DNA of 64,000 bases from Salegentibacter agarivorans (GTDB lineage Bacteria; Bacteroidota; Bacteroidia; Flavobacteriales; Flavobacteriaceae). The position numbers and the translations under genes were made by a program. A model generated the notes under the pieces. The model was given only the letters and a program-made list of their open reading frames with translations, searched no databases and was not told the DNA's origin. Each line of letters starts with the position of its first letter. Positions within the stretch are counted from its first letter, which is position 1. The stretch spans positions 186,001 through 250,000 of the forward strand of contig NZ_FOOH01000002.1 of the NCBI RefSeq assembly GCF_900113135.1, written 5' to 3'. This document shows positions 47,352 through 57,362 of the stretch, in pieces.

Positions 47352-50081
47352 TTGCAAACAAACATACCTAATATACTTTTTCGCTGTATTTTTATACTGC
47401 TTCCTATCGTTTGTCTAAACGCACAGGAAATAGGGAATAATCAGGAAATAGATATTGAAGCCCGGGAACGAGATTCGCTGGTTACTGTGGGCGATTCCTT
47501 ACCACTTACCGAAACCATAAGGCTAACCGATAGTATTGTGGGAGATTCGTTGCAAACTCCGCAACGGGGCAACCAATTAATTACTGATGCGGTAAAGTAC
47601 CAGGCTAAAGATTATATGCGTATTAGCCAGAAAGAGAATCGCATGTATCTCTATAATGAAGCACAAATTATTTATGGAGATATGCAGATAAATGCCGGGC
47701 TTATAATAATGGACAATGAAAAAAATGAAGTCTATGCCTACGGAATTCCCGATTCTACCGGTGCATATTCTCAAAAACCGGTTTTTGTACAGGGAAATCA
47801 AACCGTAGAGCCAGATTCTATTCGGTTTAATTTTGATACTGAAAGAGCACTGGTTTATAATTCCAGGACACAACAAGCCAATTTTAATGTAAGAGGTGAA
47901 GTTACCAAACGTGAAAACGATTCGGTGTATTTTATGCAAAATGTGCGCTTTACCACAGATGACGATTTAGATAATCCCGATTATTATTTCTATGCGAGAA
48001 AAATAAAATTTGTTCCAGATAAAAAGATCGTGGCAGGTTTTGTTAATATGTACCTGGCAGATGTACCTACACCGTTGGGGCTTCCCTTTGGATATTTTCC
48101 TTTAACCGAAGAAGAAACTTCAGGATTCATTATCCCCAGTTTTGGGGATAGCCGTCGTGGTTATTTTCTGCAAAACGGAGGTTATTATTTTGCGATTAGC
48201 GATTATGTAGATTTACTAACTTTAGGCGATTATTATACCAATGGAAGTTATGCTGTACGCCTGGAAAGTAATTATGCCAAGCGTTATAATTACCGCGGTA
48301 ACGTAAGAATACGGTACGAAAACCTATTTCAAAGTGAACGAGGATTCCCAGATTTTGCTGAGCAATCTGTCTATAATATTCAATGGTCCCATAACCAGGA
48401 TGCCAAGGCAAATCCTAATTCCAGGTTTAGTGCCTCGGTAAACTTAGGGAGTAGTACTTATTATCAGAATTCTGTAAATCAAATGAATACAGGAAACTTC
48501 TTAACAAACACTTTAAGTTCTTCGGTTTCGTATAGTAAAACCTTTCCCGGTGAACCTCAGATTAATTTAAGCCTTGCAGCAAGGCATCAACAAAATACAA
48601 GGACGCAAACTATAAATATGAGTTTGCCAACTTTACAGGCGAGTATGACGCGTATTTATCCTTTTGCTCCAAAAACCGGCGCAAAAAAAGGATTGATAGA
48701 AAATATAAATTTTCAGTATAACGTAAGGGCCGAGAATCAAATTAGAACAACAGATTCTTTGTTTTTTAAACCCGAAATGTTCCAGGATGCCAATTATGGC
48801 GCACAGCATTCTATTCCGGTTACCACAAACTTTAAGCTTTTCAATTATCTAAGTGTTAGTGCTAATGCTAATTACGAAGAAAGTTGGGTTTTCAAAACCT
48901 TCGAACAATCTTACGATGAGTTTAATAACGAGGTGGTAATTGATACTATAAACGGGTTTGATTCTTACAGAACCTATAATTTTGGAGCCAGTATTGGTAC
49001 CACCTTATATGGATTAAAGAATTTTGGAAAGGACAAAAAAATCCAGGCTATTAGGCATGTGATGCGACCCTCGATTAGTTATAATGTAAACCCCGCTTTT
49101 GACCAGTATTACGATACATATGAGCGTATTGATCCTGCAAACCCTATTGAAACCAATATGGTAGATTATTCCCGGTTTAATGGGACATTATATGGAGCAC
49201 CGGGAAACAGGTTTTCAAGTTCGCTGGGGCTTAGTTTAAGCAATACCCTGGAAGCCAAAGTGCGTTCTAAAGACAGTACCGCTACCGAACCCGAGAAGAT
49301 CACACTACTTAATAATTTTAGTATGAGTACGGCATATAACCTTGCCGGGGAAGATGGCCAACCAAAGCTGTCTCCCATTGCTCTTAGAGGTAGTATTCCC
49401 ATAGTTCGCGATAAATTGGATATTAATGTTGCCGGTAATATGGATATTTATGCTTTAGATAATAATAACCGAAGAACCGATAAACTAAATATAAATAACG
49501 GTGGTAGTTTATTTAGGTTTACCAACGCCAATGTAAGCTTTGGCTATGCTTTCTCCAGTAAAGATTTTGAAGACGAGGGCGAAGACGAAAGTGAAGATGA
49601 AATAGATAACGATACTTATCGCGGTGGCGGAAGACGTGATGACCTTTTTGGAAAAGGATCTGATTTAGAAGGAAAGTTCTACGATGAAGAAGAAGACCCA
49701 TTTGCAGATGAAGATCGTGAAGAAAGAACCGATAACTGGTATAATTATAAAATCCCATGGGATTTACGGCTCTCTTATACCATGACGTACAATAATACGG
49801 CTCGTCAAAATGAAATTACCTCCCACTCTATAATGTTTTCGGGAGATGTGGAACTTTCGCCAAAATGGGTAGTTGGAGCTTCCTCGGGTTACGATTTAAA
49901 AGAGTTAGGCTTTACTTATACCCAATTAAGATTTCAGCGTGATTTAAATACCTGGCGATTAAGTTTTAACTGGGTGCCTTTTAGTGAGCGTAGATCCTGG
50001 TATTTCTTTATCGGGATAAAATCGTCTATCTTAAGTGATATTAAATACGATAAACGAAACGAACCAGACCGAAGTTTATAA
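47352..50081 (+). CDS. lptD: LPS-assembly outer-membrane protein LptD (Bacteroidota type)
   Basis: This 909-residue protein has a leader NILFRCIFILLPIVCLNAQ, an N-terminal beta-jellyroll (about 75-230: ISQKENRMYLYNEAQIIYGDMQINAG, NFNVRGEVTKREND, DDDLDNPDYYFYARKIKFVPDKKIVAG), and a large barrel starting at PLGLPFGYFPLTEEETSGFIIPSFGDS, the typical LptD strand-1 region. It inserts LPS or lipooligosaccharide into the outer leaflet with LptE. No ATG precedes the leader in frame, so TTG at 47352 is used. An unusual acidic insertion (about 737-796, with runs of Glu and Asp) lies in a late barrel loop. Confidence 0.88.
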   Translation: MQTNIPNILFRCIFILLPIVCLNAQEIGNNQEIDIEARERDSLVTVGDSLPLTETIRLTDSIVGDSLQTPQRGNQLITDAVKYQAKDYMRISQKENRMYLYNEAQIIYGDMQINAGLIIMDNEKNEVYAYGIPDSTGAYSQKPVFVQGNQTVEPDSIRFNFDTERALVYNSRTQQANFNVRGEVTKRENDSVYFMQNVRFTTDDDLDNPDYYFYARKIKFVPDKKIVAGFVNMYLADVPTPLGLPFGYFPLTEEETSGFIIPSFGDSRRGYFLQNGGYYFAISDYVDLLTLGDYYTNGSYAVRLESNYAKRYNYRGNVRIRYENLFQSERGFPDFAEQSVYNIQWSHNQDAKANPNSRFSASVNLGSSTYYQNSVNQMNTGNFLTNTLSSSVSYSKTFPGEPQINLSLAARHQQNTRTQTINMSLPTLQASMTRIYPFAPKTGAKKGLIENINFQYNVRAENQIRTTDSLFFKPEMFQDANYGAQHSIPVTTNFKLFNYLSVSANANYEESWVFKTFEQSYDEFNNEVVIDTINGFDSYRTYNFGASIGTTLYGLKNFGKDKKIQAIRHVMRPSISYNVNPAFDQYYDTYERIDPANPIETNMVDYSRFNGTLYGAPGNRFSSSLGLSLSNTLEAKVRSKDSTATEPEKITLLNNFSMSTAYNLAGEDGQPKLSPIALRGSIPIVRDKLDINVAGNMDIYALDNNNRRTDKLNINNGGSLFRFTNANVSFGYAFSSKDFEDEGEDESEDEIDNDTYRGGGRRDDLFGKGSDLEGKFYDEEEDPFADEDREERTDNWYNYKIPWDLRLSYTMTYNNTARQNEITSHSIMFSGDVELSPKWVVGASSGYDLKELGFTYTQLRFQRDLNTWRLSFNWVPFSERRSWYFFIGIKSSILSDIKYDKRNEPDRSL

Positions 50082-50098
50082 AATTTAAAAGTTTAAAA

Positions 50099-50485
50099 AT
50101 GATGAAAAAAATAATTAAAACCGACAAAGCTCCGGCTCCAATTGGGCCTTATAACCAGGCAGTTTTAACCGGAAATATGCTTTATATTTCTGGTCAAATA
50201 GCGCTTAATCCAGAAACTAACGAACTGGAAACAGGCGAACTTAAAAAAGAAACTACCAGGGTAATGCAAAACTTAAAGGCAATTTTAGCTGAAGCCGGGA
50301 TGAATTTTGAAAATGTAATAAAAACTTCAATTTTTATAAGCGATATGAATAATTTCGCTAAAATCAACGAGGTTTATGGATCTTATTTTAATGCAGAAAC
50401 TGCTCCTGCAAGAGAAACGGTAGAAGTTGCAAACCTCCCTAAATTTGTAAATGTAGAGATTAGCGCAATTGCGGTAAAAGATTAA
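50099..50485 (+). CDS. RidA-family enamine/imine deaminase
   Basis: This 128-residue protein matches RidA/YjgF: KAPAPIGPYNQAVLTGNMLYISGQIALNPETN, NLKAILAEAG and PARETVEVANLPKFVNVEISAIA, where the Arg of PARETVEV is the catalytic residue that hydrolyses 2-aminoacrylate and related enamines. Cytoplasmic trimer. It is 17 bp after lptD. Its stop overlaps the stop of the convergent HExxH gene. Confidence 0.93.
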   Translation: MMKKIIKTDKAPAPIGPYNQAVLTGNMLYISGQIALNPETNELETGELKKETTRVMQNLKAILAEAGMNFENVIKTSIFISDMNNFAKINEVYGSYFNAETAPARETVEVANLPKFVNVEISAIAVKD

Positions 50486-51372
50486 TAATTGCTAAAAAGA
50501 TAAGCTTCACGCTCAAAATAATTGGAATAATAGCCTTCAAACGATTTTTGGTCTTTTCCAAAATGCTCCATTTTATATAAACCGGCAAAAACGAAAATAT
50601 TAAAATCGTAATGAAAGATTTTATCCATTTTCCGGAAGAAGCCAGAGCCTTTTTTGAATTCTTTCAATGGTTTATTTGCATAAGCGTTTAGTACATTAAA
50701 ATCGTGATACTGGAACACGTGAATTAATTCGTGGGCAACGGTATTATAATTGAATCCGCCGGCTTCAGGATTTAGTAATATTGCCGTGCTTATGGCTCTG
50801 CCAAGGTAATAATCGTTATTATCTTCATAGCCAAAAGTATTATTGCCTGAGAAAACAAATTCTCCAACTCTTAGGCTTAATTCAGCTTCAAATTTATTCT
50901 GAACCGCGGTATAAGCAGTAAGAAGAAAAGAAACCGGTTGTATCCTGTATTTAAGATGAAAACGGTCTTTAGTGTGAAATTCAATTCGGTTAAAGCCAAT
51001 ATTCAGGTTCCATTGTTCCCAGAAATTTCTATTAGAAGCGGCATTCTCTATTATTGAAGTTCCTGCAGAGTTCATAAACTTTGCCGGCCAGCCATAAGTA
51101 AGGTTTTTTTGGTTAGAAATTCTTCCGGCAATAACTTTACTTTCATAAACCAGGTAGCCGCCGAGTGCACCCTGTGCCATTCCTTTAACCAGTACTTTTC
51201 CGAACTTTTCCTGCGGTTCTTTATTAATTACAGCACCAATTCCACTAAAAACCGTCCCTATTCCTATATTAAAAATAGCCGCTTCAGTTTGGTTGCTCTG
51301 TGACCGTGCCTGGGAGGTTGAGATCAATAAAACAATAATTAAAAATAGAAGAAAGCGGGGTGAAAATTTCAA
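50482..51372 (-). CDS. Exported protein with HExxH motif, function unknown
   Basis: This 296-residue protein has a signal peptide (MKFSPRFLLFLIIVLLISTSQARS) and then a hydrophobic, glycine-rich section (FNIGIGTVFSGIGAVINKE, KGMAQGALGGYLVYESK). The centre carries AHELIHVFQYHDF, a HExxH zinc-protease motif preceded by NYNTVAHE. A possible third ligand Glu occurs in the C-terminal YFEREAYLFS. It may be a periplasmic or outer-membrane associated peptidase; the motif alone does not prove activity. Similar proteins exist in Flavobacteriia as hypothetical proteins. It is 16 bp after the mgsA stop, on the same strand. Confidence 0.65.
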   Translation of the reverse strand: MKFSPRFLLFLIIVLLISTSQARSQSNQTEAAIFNIGIGTVFSGIGAVINKEPQEKFGKVLVKGMAQGALGGYLVYESKVIAGRISNQKNLTYGWPAKFMNSAGTSIIENAASNRNFWEQWNLNIGFNRIEFHTKDRFHLKYRIQPVSFLLTAYTAVQNKFEAELSLRVGEFVFSGNNTFGYEDNNDYYLGRAISTAILLNPEAGGFNYNTVAHELIHVFQYHDFNVLNAYANKPLKEFKKGSGFFRKMDKIFHYDFNIFVFAGLYKMEHFGKDQKSFEGYYSNYFEREAYLFSNY

Positions 51373-51388
51373 TTAAATAAATTAGATT

Positions 51389-51754
51389 TTAGAAAGCCTG
51401 CATTAATAAACGGGCACTGGCGGGATTTGTAGCCAGGGGAATATCGTGTACATCGCACAAACGCATTAACATAAAAATATCGGGTTCATGTGGGTGCTTG
51501 TCCAGCGGGTCTCTAAAGAAGATTACCATATCTACTTTACCTTCGGCAATACGGGAGGCTATTTGCGCATCTCCACCTAAGGGGCCTGATAGTAGTTTTT
51601 CAACCTCAAAACCGGCAGATTCTGTTTTTGCGCCCGTAGTTCCCGTAGCAATTAAGGTAATATTTTTAGCCTGAAGGGCTTCTCTATGGTTATTTAAAAA
51701 CTGAACCATCTCAGCCTTTTTCCCGTTGTGGGCAATGATTGCAACTGTTTTCAT
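51389..51754 (-). CDS. mgsA: Methylglyoxal synthase
   Basis: This 121-residue enzyme converts dihydroxyacetone phosphate to methylglyoxal and phosphate. Motifs: VAIIAHNGKKAEMVQF, IATGTTGAKTES (phosphate binding), SGPLGGDAQIASRIAEGKVDMVIFFRDPLD with the catalytic Asp, and PLATNPASA. It starts 3 bp after pfkA, so both are expected to be co-transcribed. This pairs upper glycolysis with the methylglyoxal overflow bypass that frees phosphate. Confidence 0.94.
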   Translation of the reverse strand: MKTVAIIAHNGKKAEMVQFLNNHREALQAKNITLIATGTTGAKTESAGFEVEKLLSGPLGGDAQIASRIAEGKVDMVIFFRDPLDKHPHEPDIFMLMRLCDVHDIPLATNPASARLLMQAF

Positions 51755-51757
51755 AAA

Positions 51758-52744
51758 TTAGACAGATAAAATATCAGAAATGCGAAGTAATTCCTTATTA
51801 ATTGTAGGTTTTGATTTTAATGCATTTACCAGTTCTATAGATTTTATTTCATTATTCATCATTCCAACCATAATATCCTGCTGACCGTCCAGGGCAAGTT
51901 CTACTGCTTTCACGCATAATCTACTGGCCAAAACACGATCAAAACAAGTTGGACTTCCACCTCGTTGAATATGCCCTAAAACGGTAACTTTTGCATCGTA
52001 ATAAGGTAAATTGTCTTTTACGTAAGCTGCCAGCTCAAATACATTTTTACCAATTTTGTCACCTTCAGAAACAATAACTATACTTGATGTTTTTCCAGAT
52101 CTACGGCTGCGCTCCAGGGAGTTTAGCAAACGATCTAAACCAAGATCTTCTTCTGGAATTAAAATTTCTTCTGCTCCTGCTCCAATTCCACTGTTTAGCG
52201 CAATAAATCCCGCGTCTCTACCCATTACTTCTACAAAGAATAATCTATTATGGGAACTGGCAGTATCGCGAATTTTATCTACAGCATCTATAACTGTATT
52301 TAAAGCCGTATCGTAACCTATGGTATAATGGGTTCCAAAAATATCGTTATCTATAGTTCCCGGCACGCCAATTACAGGGATATTATGTTCTTCACTAAAA
52401 ACTTTTCCACCTCTAAAGGTCCCGTCACCACCAATAAGAATCATTGCATCTATATTAGCTTTTTTAAGATTGGCCGCGGCTTTCACCCTACCTTCTTCAG
52501 TAAGAAATTCTTTAGACCGGGCCGATTTTAGGATAGTTCCGCCTAAATTGATAATATTTCTAACGCTACGTGCATTAAGCTCTATATAATCGTTTTCTAT
52601 CATTCCCTGGAAGCCTCTCATAAACCCGAGACATTCAACACGATAATAAGAACTTGCCCTTGCCACAGCTCTTATTGCAGCGTTCATTCCGGGGGAATCT
52701 CCGCCGGAGGTCATTACTCCTATTCGTTTAATTCTTTTTGTCAT
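51758..52744 (-). CDS. pfkA: ATP-dependent 6-phosphofructokinase
   Basis: This 328-residue glycolytic enzyme phosphorylates fructose 6-phosphate. Motifs: GVMTSGGDSPGMNAAIRAV (ATP phosphate loop), IGGDGTFRGG, VPGTIDNDIFGTHYTIGYDTAL (TIDND with the catalytic Asp), EVMGRDAGFIAL and HIQRGGSPTCFDRVLASRLC. The Gly-Gly-Asp-Gly sequence (GGDG) points to an ATP-dependent rather than pyrophosphate-dependent enzyme. It is the first gene of the pfkA-mgsA pair. Confidence 0.96.
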   Translation of the reverse strand: MTKRIKRIGVMTSGGDSPGMNAAIRAVARASSYYRVECLGFMRGFQGMIENDYIELNARSVRNIINLGGTILKSARSKEFLTEEGRVKAAANLKKANIDAMILIGGDGTFRGGKVFSEEHNIPVIGVPGTIDNDIFGTHYTIGYDTALNTVIDAVDKIRDTASSHNRLFFVEVMGRDAGFIALNSGIGAGAEEILIPEEDLGLDRLLNSLERSRRSGKTSSIVIVSEGDKIGKNVFELAAYVKDNLPYYDAKVTVLGHIQRGGSPTCFDRVLASRLCVKAVELALDGQQDIMVGMMNNEIKSIELVNALKSKPTINKELLRISDILSV

Positions 52745-52865
52745 ACTTTAAAATTCTTGCCTAAAATTACAAACTCAGAAGCTACCTGAAAAGAAAAAAG
52801 AATAAGTTTTACCCAATATTCGAGATTTGAATATTCTTAATTGATTTGCTTAATATTCCTGATTT

Positions 52866-55800
52866 TTAATTTTCATCTGGAAAACGAATATAATCAGGAG
52901 ACTGGGGACGCGTTGCAGGCTCTTCTTGCTCGGTTTCGCTATTTAAAGATTGAATTTCGGTATTTGCAATTTTTCTAATCAATTCTTTGAAGGTGTCAAA
53001 ATCTACCGAATAAGACAACCCAATTCCCTGTGTGAAGCCTATTTCTTCCCCTATAAACTGAATATTATTTTCCCGATTAAAAACCTTTGCTCTTAAGCTT
53101 CCGTCTTCGTTTAAAAGAAAATCTATCTCCAGATCGCCTACAATAATAGATTCGGTAACCCCTCCAATGGGCACACCTACCTGGCCATTAATAATTACCC
53201 GGTCGTTAATTTGGGTAGAAAGTGTTAATCCAAACCGGTCTACGGTTTGTTGGTCTGGCGTGCGATCTCCCTGTACATAATTAACGCCAACCTGAAATTT
53301 ACCATCATCTCCCGCAAAAATATCGTTCACTATACTCGAAGCCCTTTCAGCCAAAGTTCCTGTAATTGCATTTTGCCTTAATCCGAATTCACTATAGAAA
53401 GCTCCCTGGGTTACCAGGAATAACGCTTGTAGCTCTTTACTGGAACGGTCGTCCATTCTATATTCTAACTCAGATCTAACCACAGAGCTGGCGTTTGGAA
53501 AAGCAATATCAAAAGTAATATCGGGTTGTTCTATTTCTCCCTGCAAATTTATAACTACTTCCACCGGAATTTTTCTGTTAATTGAAGGATTTTCAAGTAA
53601 AACTGCTGGGTTTGCGTTTAAGGAATAAATTGCACTCACATCAAGTTGAGCATCGGTAGGATCTCCATTCCAATTGATACTTCCGCCAGATTCTACATTA
53701 AAAACTTTTTGAACCAGCCCCGCATACTTAAAATTATAAACTCCTTCATATACTACGAAATCACCCCACATATTAAATTTTCCGTTAGTATTTATCTCCA
53801 AAAGTAAGTTTCCTGAACCACGGCCTTTCAATGTACTTCCACTGGTTTGGTCTACTACTACTTCTACTTCAGCATCATTGGTAACATCAAGATCAAATAT
53901 AAGTTCCAGGCCAGTGACTTCAGGCAGCTCAATAGATTCACCGGCTTCACGGGCAGCTTTTTCTTCTGGACTTAAAAAATGAATGTACGAGTTATCTCCT
54001 ACTGATTCTGTATCACTTAACGGAATTTTAAAAACCGTTCCGCGCTCGGTTGTGGCGGTAACATCTATAACCAATTGATCTGTAGGGCCGGCTATACTTG
54101 CGTCTCCACTTATAAAAGCTGTTCCGTAATACAGGGCGTCCTCATCACCTTCGGTATCTAAAACCAAAAGCCTGTCTGTATCAATATTTAGATCTAAATC
54201 CCATTCCTTGAAATTTTTATGCCCAATACTTCCATTAAGGGTTCCGGTGGTTTTGTATTTAGTATCTTCAATTTCAACATCATCAAATACAAACTCCTGC
54301 TGGGTTAAATTAACTATTGCTTCATCTTTAAAATCCAGATCTATATTAAGATATGGAACCCGTAAACCTGCATTTTCAAGACTTATTTCTCCTGAAAAAT
54401 CGGGATTTTTGTAATTTCCCGAAACCTGGGCATTTCCTGAGGCACCACCCCTAATATTACTAAGTACTTCACCTCCCAAAGAACTAAATGCAGCAAGATT
54501 TAATTCGTCTAAATCTACATCCATTTCTATGGTGGGTTCACTCCCACTCACATTTATACTTCCTATGGCATTTAAAGATTCATTGCCATTTTTACGTAAA
54601 TTGGCATTTATATTATAATTGGTGAGATTTTCATTTCCTTCTACATCCAGTACCAAATTACCCAGTAAATTGTCGTTAATATTTAAAGAATCTACCTTAA
54701 GATTTGTATTGGGATAATAAGCCCCGTTTTCCTGAAGTAAATCGAATTTTCCATTTAGCGTTCCGGCAAGGTCCAGGCTATCTATATGGGGAGTGATTTT
54801 GCCAATATCTACATTATCAAATTCCATTTTAAAATCTTTATACGTAGAATCTCTCATAACGCCGCTAAGCCTTATTTCTTCATTTTTATGATTCATCACC
54901 AAAGAATCTATCGCAAAATCTTTAAAATCTAGGTCAAAAACTATTTTATTGCTTTTATTGCTTTCCTCATTTATATACCACGTATTATTTTTAAAAGTAA
55001 GATCTGACCGCTGTATCCCAACAACCGATTTATTTTCTTCGTTAATAGTATGAAAAAGGTTAAGGTTAAAAAAATCTTCATTGTTTTTGCCACCCTGAAA
55101 TTCAGATCTTATAAAAAGCGTATCGCGCTGAGTTACGTTAATAAAGCTGAATTCAGAAAAATTATAAAAATTTGTAGAAACGCTATCGGCTTCAAAATAG
55201 GTATTATAAATAGGGTTGGTATTATCTACGTTTAGATTTACGGTCTCCATCATATTCCCGAAAATATCTATTCTGGGAGAACGGAAATTCACTTTAAATT
55301 CAGATTCATCTGAAGCTAAGTGACCACGAATAAATGTATTTGGTGCAAGATTAATTTCGGGGTAAAAAACTTCTATAATCTTATTATAAATATCAAAATC
55401 GAATTCAAGGTATTGATTATTGGTAATGGTTCTGGGTTGATAATTGGTATAAATACTTCCCAGCGAATTCTCAATTAAAGGTCTTATTTCTGAAAGATTG
55501 AAATCTCCAATAATTTCACCGCTTATCACATCGGGAGAGTTTATACTTAAAGTTCTTTCCCTGCCTTCAAAACTGGAAGTTATGCTGAAATCATCAAAAA
55601 AGTAAAGATCATTTTGATTTTGGTAGGAAGTGTTAAGCAGCAAAATTTCACCAAAAGCATCGTCTATACTGGTGCCTTTCATATTCATAATCACGTCTCC
55701 TTTAAAAATAGAAAGGGTATCGCGAGACACAAAATTTAGGGCATTAAGATCGGCATAACCAACAGAAGCTTCAAAATCGTAGTTATTTATATCTTCAGAA

Positions 55801-57269
55801 AGGTCGGCCAAACCATTAAATTCCATTTTTAAATTAGGATCGCTGGCCATTAATAAACCATTAAAAACCGGATTTCTAAGATTCCCAATAACCCGTATGC
55901 CCTGGTAGGTATACCCGTTAAATTGCAATTTAGAAATTTGTCCTTTTAATTCGGCATCCAGCGATTCAGCATCAAATCCGCTACCATCTATATCCAGGTT
56001 AAAGCTGGTTTTTCCCAGGCTTGAATTATTAGCGAGTTTACCAATGTTTACATCTTCAAAAATTAGTTTACCCTGGTAGGTTACTTCTCTCGGGTTATCA
56101 AAACCACGTAAAATTAGATCTGCTTCAGCCGAGCCTAATTGCGTATTTATAATTACATCTGCATCTAAATTTGAACCGGTAACAATAGCATCACCACGCA
56201 TTCTTAAATTACCAAAATCCCGAAGATTTTCGGGAAGTTTTCCCTGAAGATCACCCGGCAATAAATTCACCAGGTCGTAATAATTAGTAGTAAAATCACT
56301 AAAATCTCCTGTTAATTTAAAATTTTCACCTCCGCGAGAAAATGCTCCTTCAACATTAACTTCTCCCTCAATCCTGCTACGATCCATCCCGGTTAATTGC
56401 AAATTGGGAAGAACAAAATCGTTTAACGTTCCATCAATATCGGTAGTTAATTGCATTATTTGGTCATCTCCAAAACTTGAATAAAAAGCCTGAAGATCGG
56501 TACTGGAAATAATACTTTCAGTAAAAGTTCCTGTTACTTCAACTTTATTAACAAAATCAGAGAAATACTCGGTTTCATAATTAAATTCCAGGTTTGCTTT
56601 TACAAAAGACTGGGGAGTTTGAATCCTGAGATTATCAAAAACCATTTTTTGCGGACTATAGAAAAAATTCGTGCTTAGGTTATCTACCCTTAAGCCACGC
56701 TTTTCGTAACCCTTAAGTCCTTCAATATCAACATTAATTTCTGGCCCCTTAATTTTTAAATCTGTGGCATAAATATTTAAATCGTCCAGAACTACGAATT
56801 CCGGGTTTTCACTATCTTCATTTATAAAACTGTAAGAACCGTTATTAATCTCTACCCTATCTACCAGAAGTTCAAATTGTGTAGAATTGCCAGAGGGTTT
56901 AGTGCTTAATTGCTGAATAAAATAAGCAAGATTATCCCTGTCTTCGCCTTTATATTTTTTCATATTTAGTTCTAAACCTTCTAAATAGGTTTTTCCTAAA
57001 TGTGGGTTATTGCTAAAGAGGTTTGAAATTCCTAATAGTGAAGTACGTAATTCTTTAGAAAAAATTAAGGTATCTTTATGATGATCTTCAATGTAAACTC
57101 CATTAATTTTCACCCGGCCAAAATACGTGAGACTAACACGGTCTACAGAAATATTTACCTGGTTATTTTCGTTAATTGAAGTAGTAATGCGGTTTGCAAT
57201 ACCGGTTTGGACGGCAGGAATGGAGAATACGATCAAAATTATGACAAAAAGTAAAACCAGCGCAACCAC
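52866..57269 (-). CDS. tamB: Translocation and assembly module protein TamB
   Basis: This 1,467-residue protein has an N-terminal inner-membrane anchor (LVLLFVIILIVFSIPAVQ) and a very long beta-helical periplasmic part. It ends in the TamB C-terminal domain (about 1000-1440) with GRGSGNLLLEINTNGKFNMWGDFVVYEG and GLRQNAITGTLAERASSIVNDIF. TamB-type bridges help barrel insertion and move lipids between the membranes. No ATG, TTG or other GTG lies between the upstream in-frame stop and 57269, so the GTG there is the start, unless an ATA/ATC codon further up is used (which would add WKILTRT-like residues). It is divergent from tsaD. Large size is typical of Bacteroidota. Confidence 0.92.
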   Translation of the reverse strand: MVALVLLFVIILIVFSIPAVQTGIANRITTSINENNQVNISVDRVSLTYFGRVKINGVYIEDHHKDTLIFSKELRTSLLGISNLFSNNPHLGKTYLEGLELNMKKYKGEDRDNLAYFIQQLSTKPSGNSTQFELLVDRVEINNGSYSFINEDSENPEFVVLDDLNIYATDLKIKGPEINVDIEGLKGYEKRGLRVDNLSTNFFYSPQKMVFDNLRIQTPQSFVKANLEFNYETEYFSDFVNKVEVTGTFTESIISSTDLQAFYSSFGDDQIMQLTTDIDGTLNDFVLPNLQLTGMDRSRIEGEVNVEGAFSRGGENFKLTGDFSDFTTNYYDLVNLLPGDLQGKLPENLRDFGNLRMRGDAIVTGSNLDADVIINTQLGSAEADLILRGFDNPREVTYQGKLIFEDVNIGKLANNSSLGKTSFNLDIDGSGFDAESLDAELKGQISKLQFNGYTYQGIRVIGNLRNPVFNGLLMASDPNLKMEFNGLADLSEDINNYDFEASVGYADLNALNFVSRDTLSIFKGDVIMNMKGTSIDDAFGEILLLNTSYQNQNDLYFFDDFSITSSFEGRERTLSINSPDVISGEIIGDFNLSEIRPLIENSLGSIYTNYQPRTITNNQYLEFDFDIYNKIIEVFYPEINLAPNTFIRGHLASDESEFKVNFRSPRIDIFGNMMETVNLNVDNTNPIYNTYFEADSVSTNFYNFSEFSFINVTQRDTLFIRSEFQGGKNNEDFFNLNLFHTINEENKSVVGIQRSDLTFKNNTWYINEESNKSNKIVFDLDFKDFAIDSLVMNHKNEEIRLSGVMRDSTYKDFKMEFDNVDIGKITPHIDSLDLAGTLNGKFDLLQENGAYYPNTNLKVDSLNINDNLLGNLVLDVEGNENLTNYNINANLRKNGNESLNAIGSINVSGSEPTIEMDVDLDELNLAAFSSLGGEVLSNIRGGASGNAQVSGNYKNPDFSGEISLENAGLRVPYLNIDLDFKDEAIVNLTQQEFVFDDVEIEDTKYKTTGTLNGSIGHKNFKEWDLDLNIDTDRLLVLDTEGDEDALYYGTAFISGDASIAGPTDQLVIDVTATTERGTVFKIPLSDTESVGDNSYIHFLSPEEKAAREAGESIELPEVTGLELIFDLDVTNDAEVEVVVDQTSGSTLKGRGSGNLLLEINTNGKFNMWGDFVVYEGVYNFKYAGLVQKVFNVESGGSINWNGDPTDAQLDVSAIYSLNANPAVLLENPSINRKIPVEVVINLQGEIEQPDITFDIAFPNASSVVRSELEYRMDDRSSKELQALFLVTQGAFYSEFGLRQNAITGTLAERASSIVNDIFAGDDGKFQVGVNYVQGDRTPDQQTVDRFGLTLSTQINDRVIINGQVGVPIGGVTESIIVGDLEIDFLLNEDGSLRAKVFNRENNIQFIGEEIGFTQGIGLSYSVDFDTFKELIRKIANTEIQSLNSETEQEEPATRPQSPDYIRFPDEN

Positions 57270-57296
57270 TGTTCTAGTTAATATTTTCCAGAATTT

Positions 57297-57324
57297 TTTG
57301 ATACGCTTTTATATTTTAACTTTG
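57297..57324 (+). promoter_or_regulatory. Promoter candidate for tsaD
   Basis: TTTG (57297-57300) and TAACTTTG (57317-57324) match both Bacteroidetes elements, with 16 bases between them, slightly short of the usual spacing. The ATG is 38 bases further on. Confidence 0.5.
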
Positions 57325-57362
57325 TACACAATATTAACAATTTCTATGCCCCTTATTTCTTA

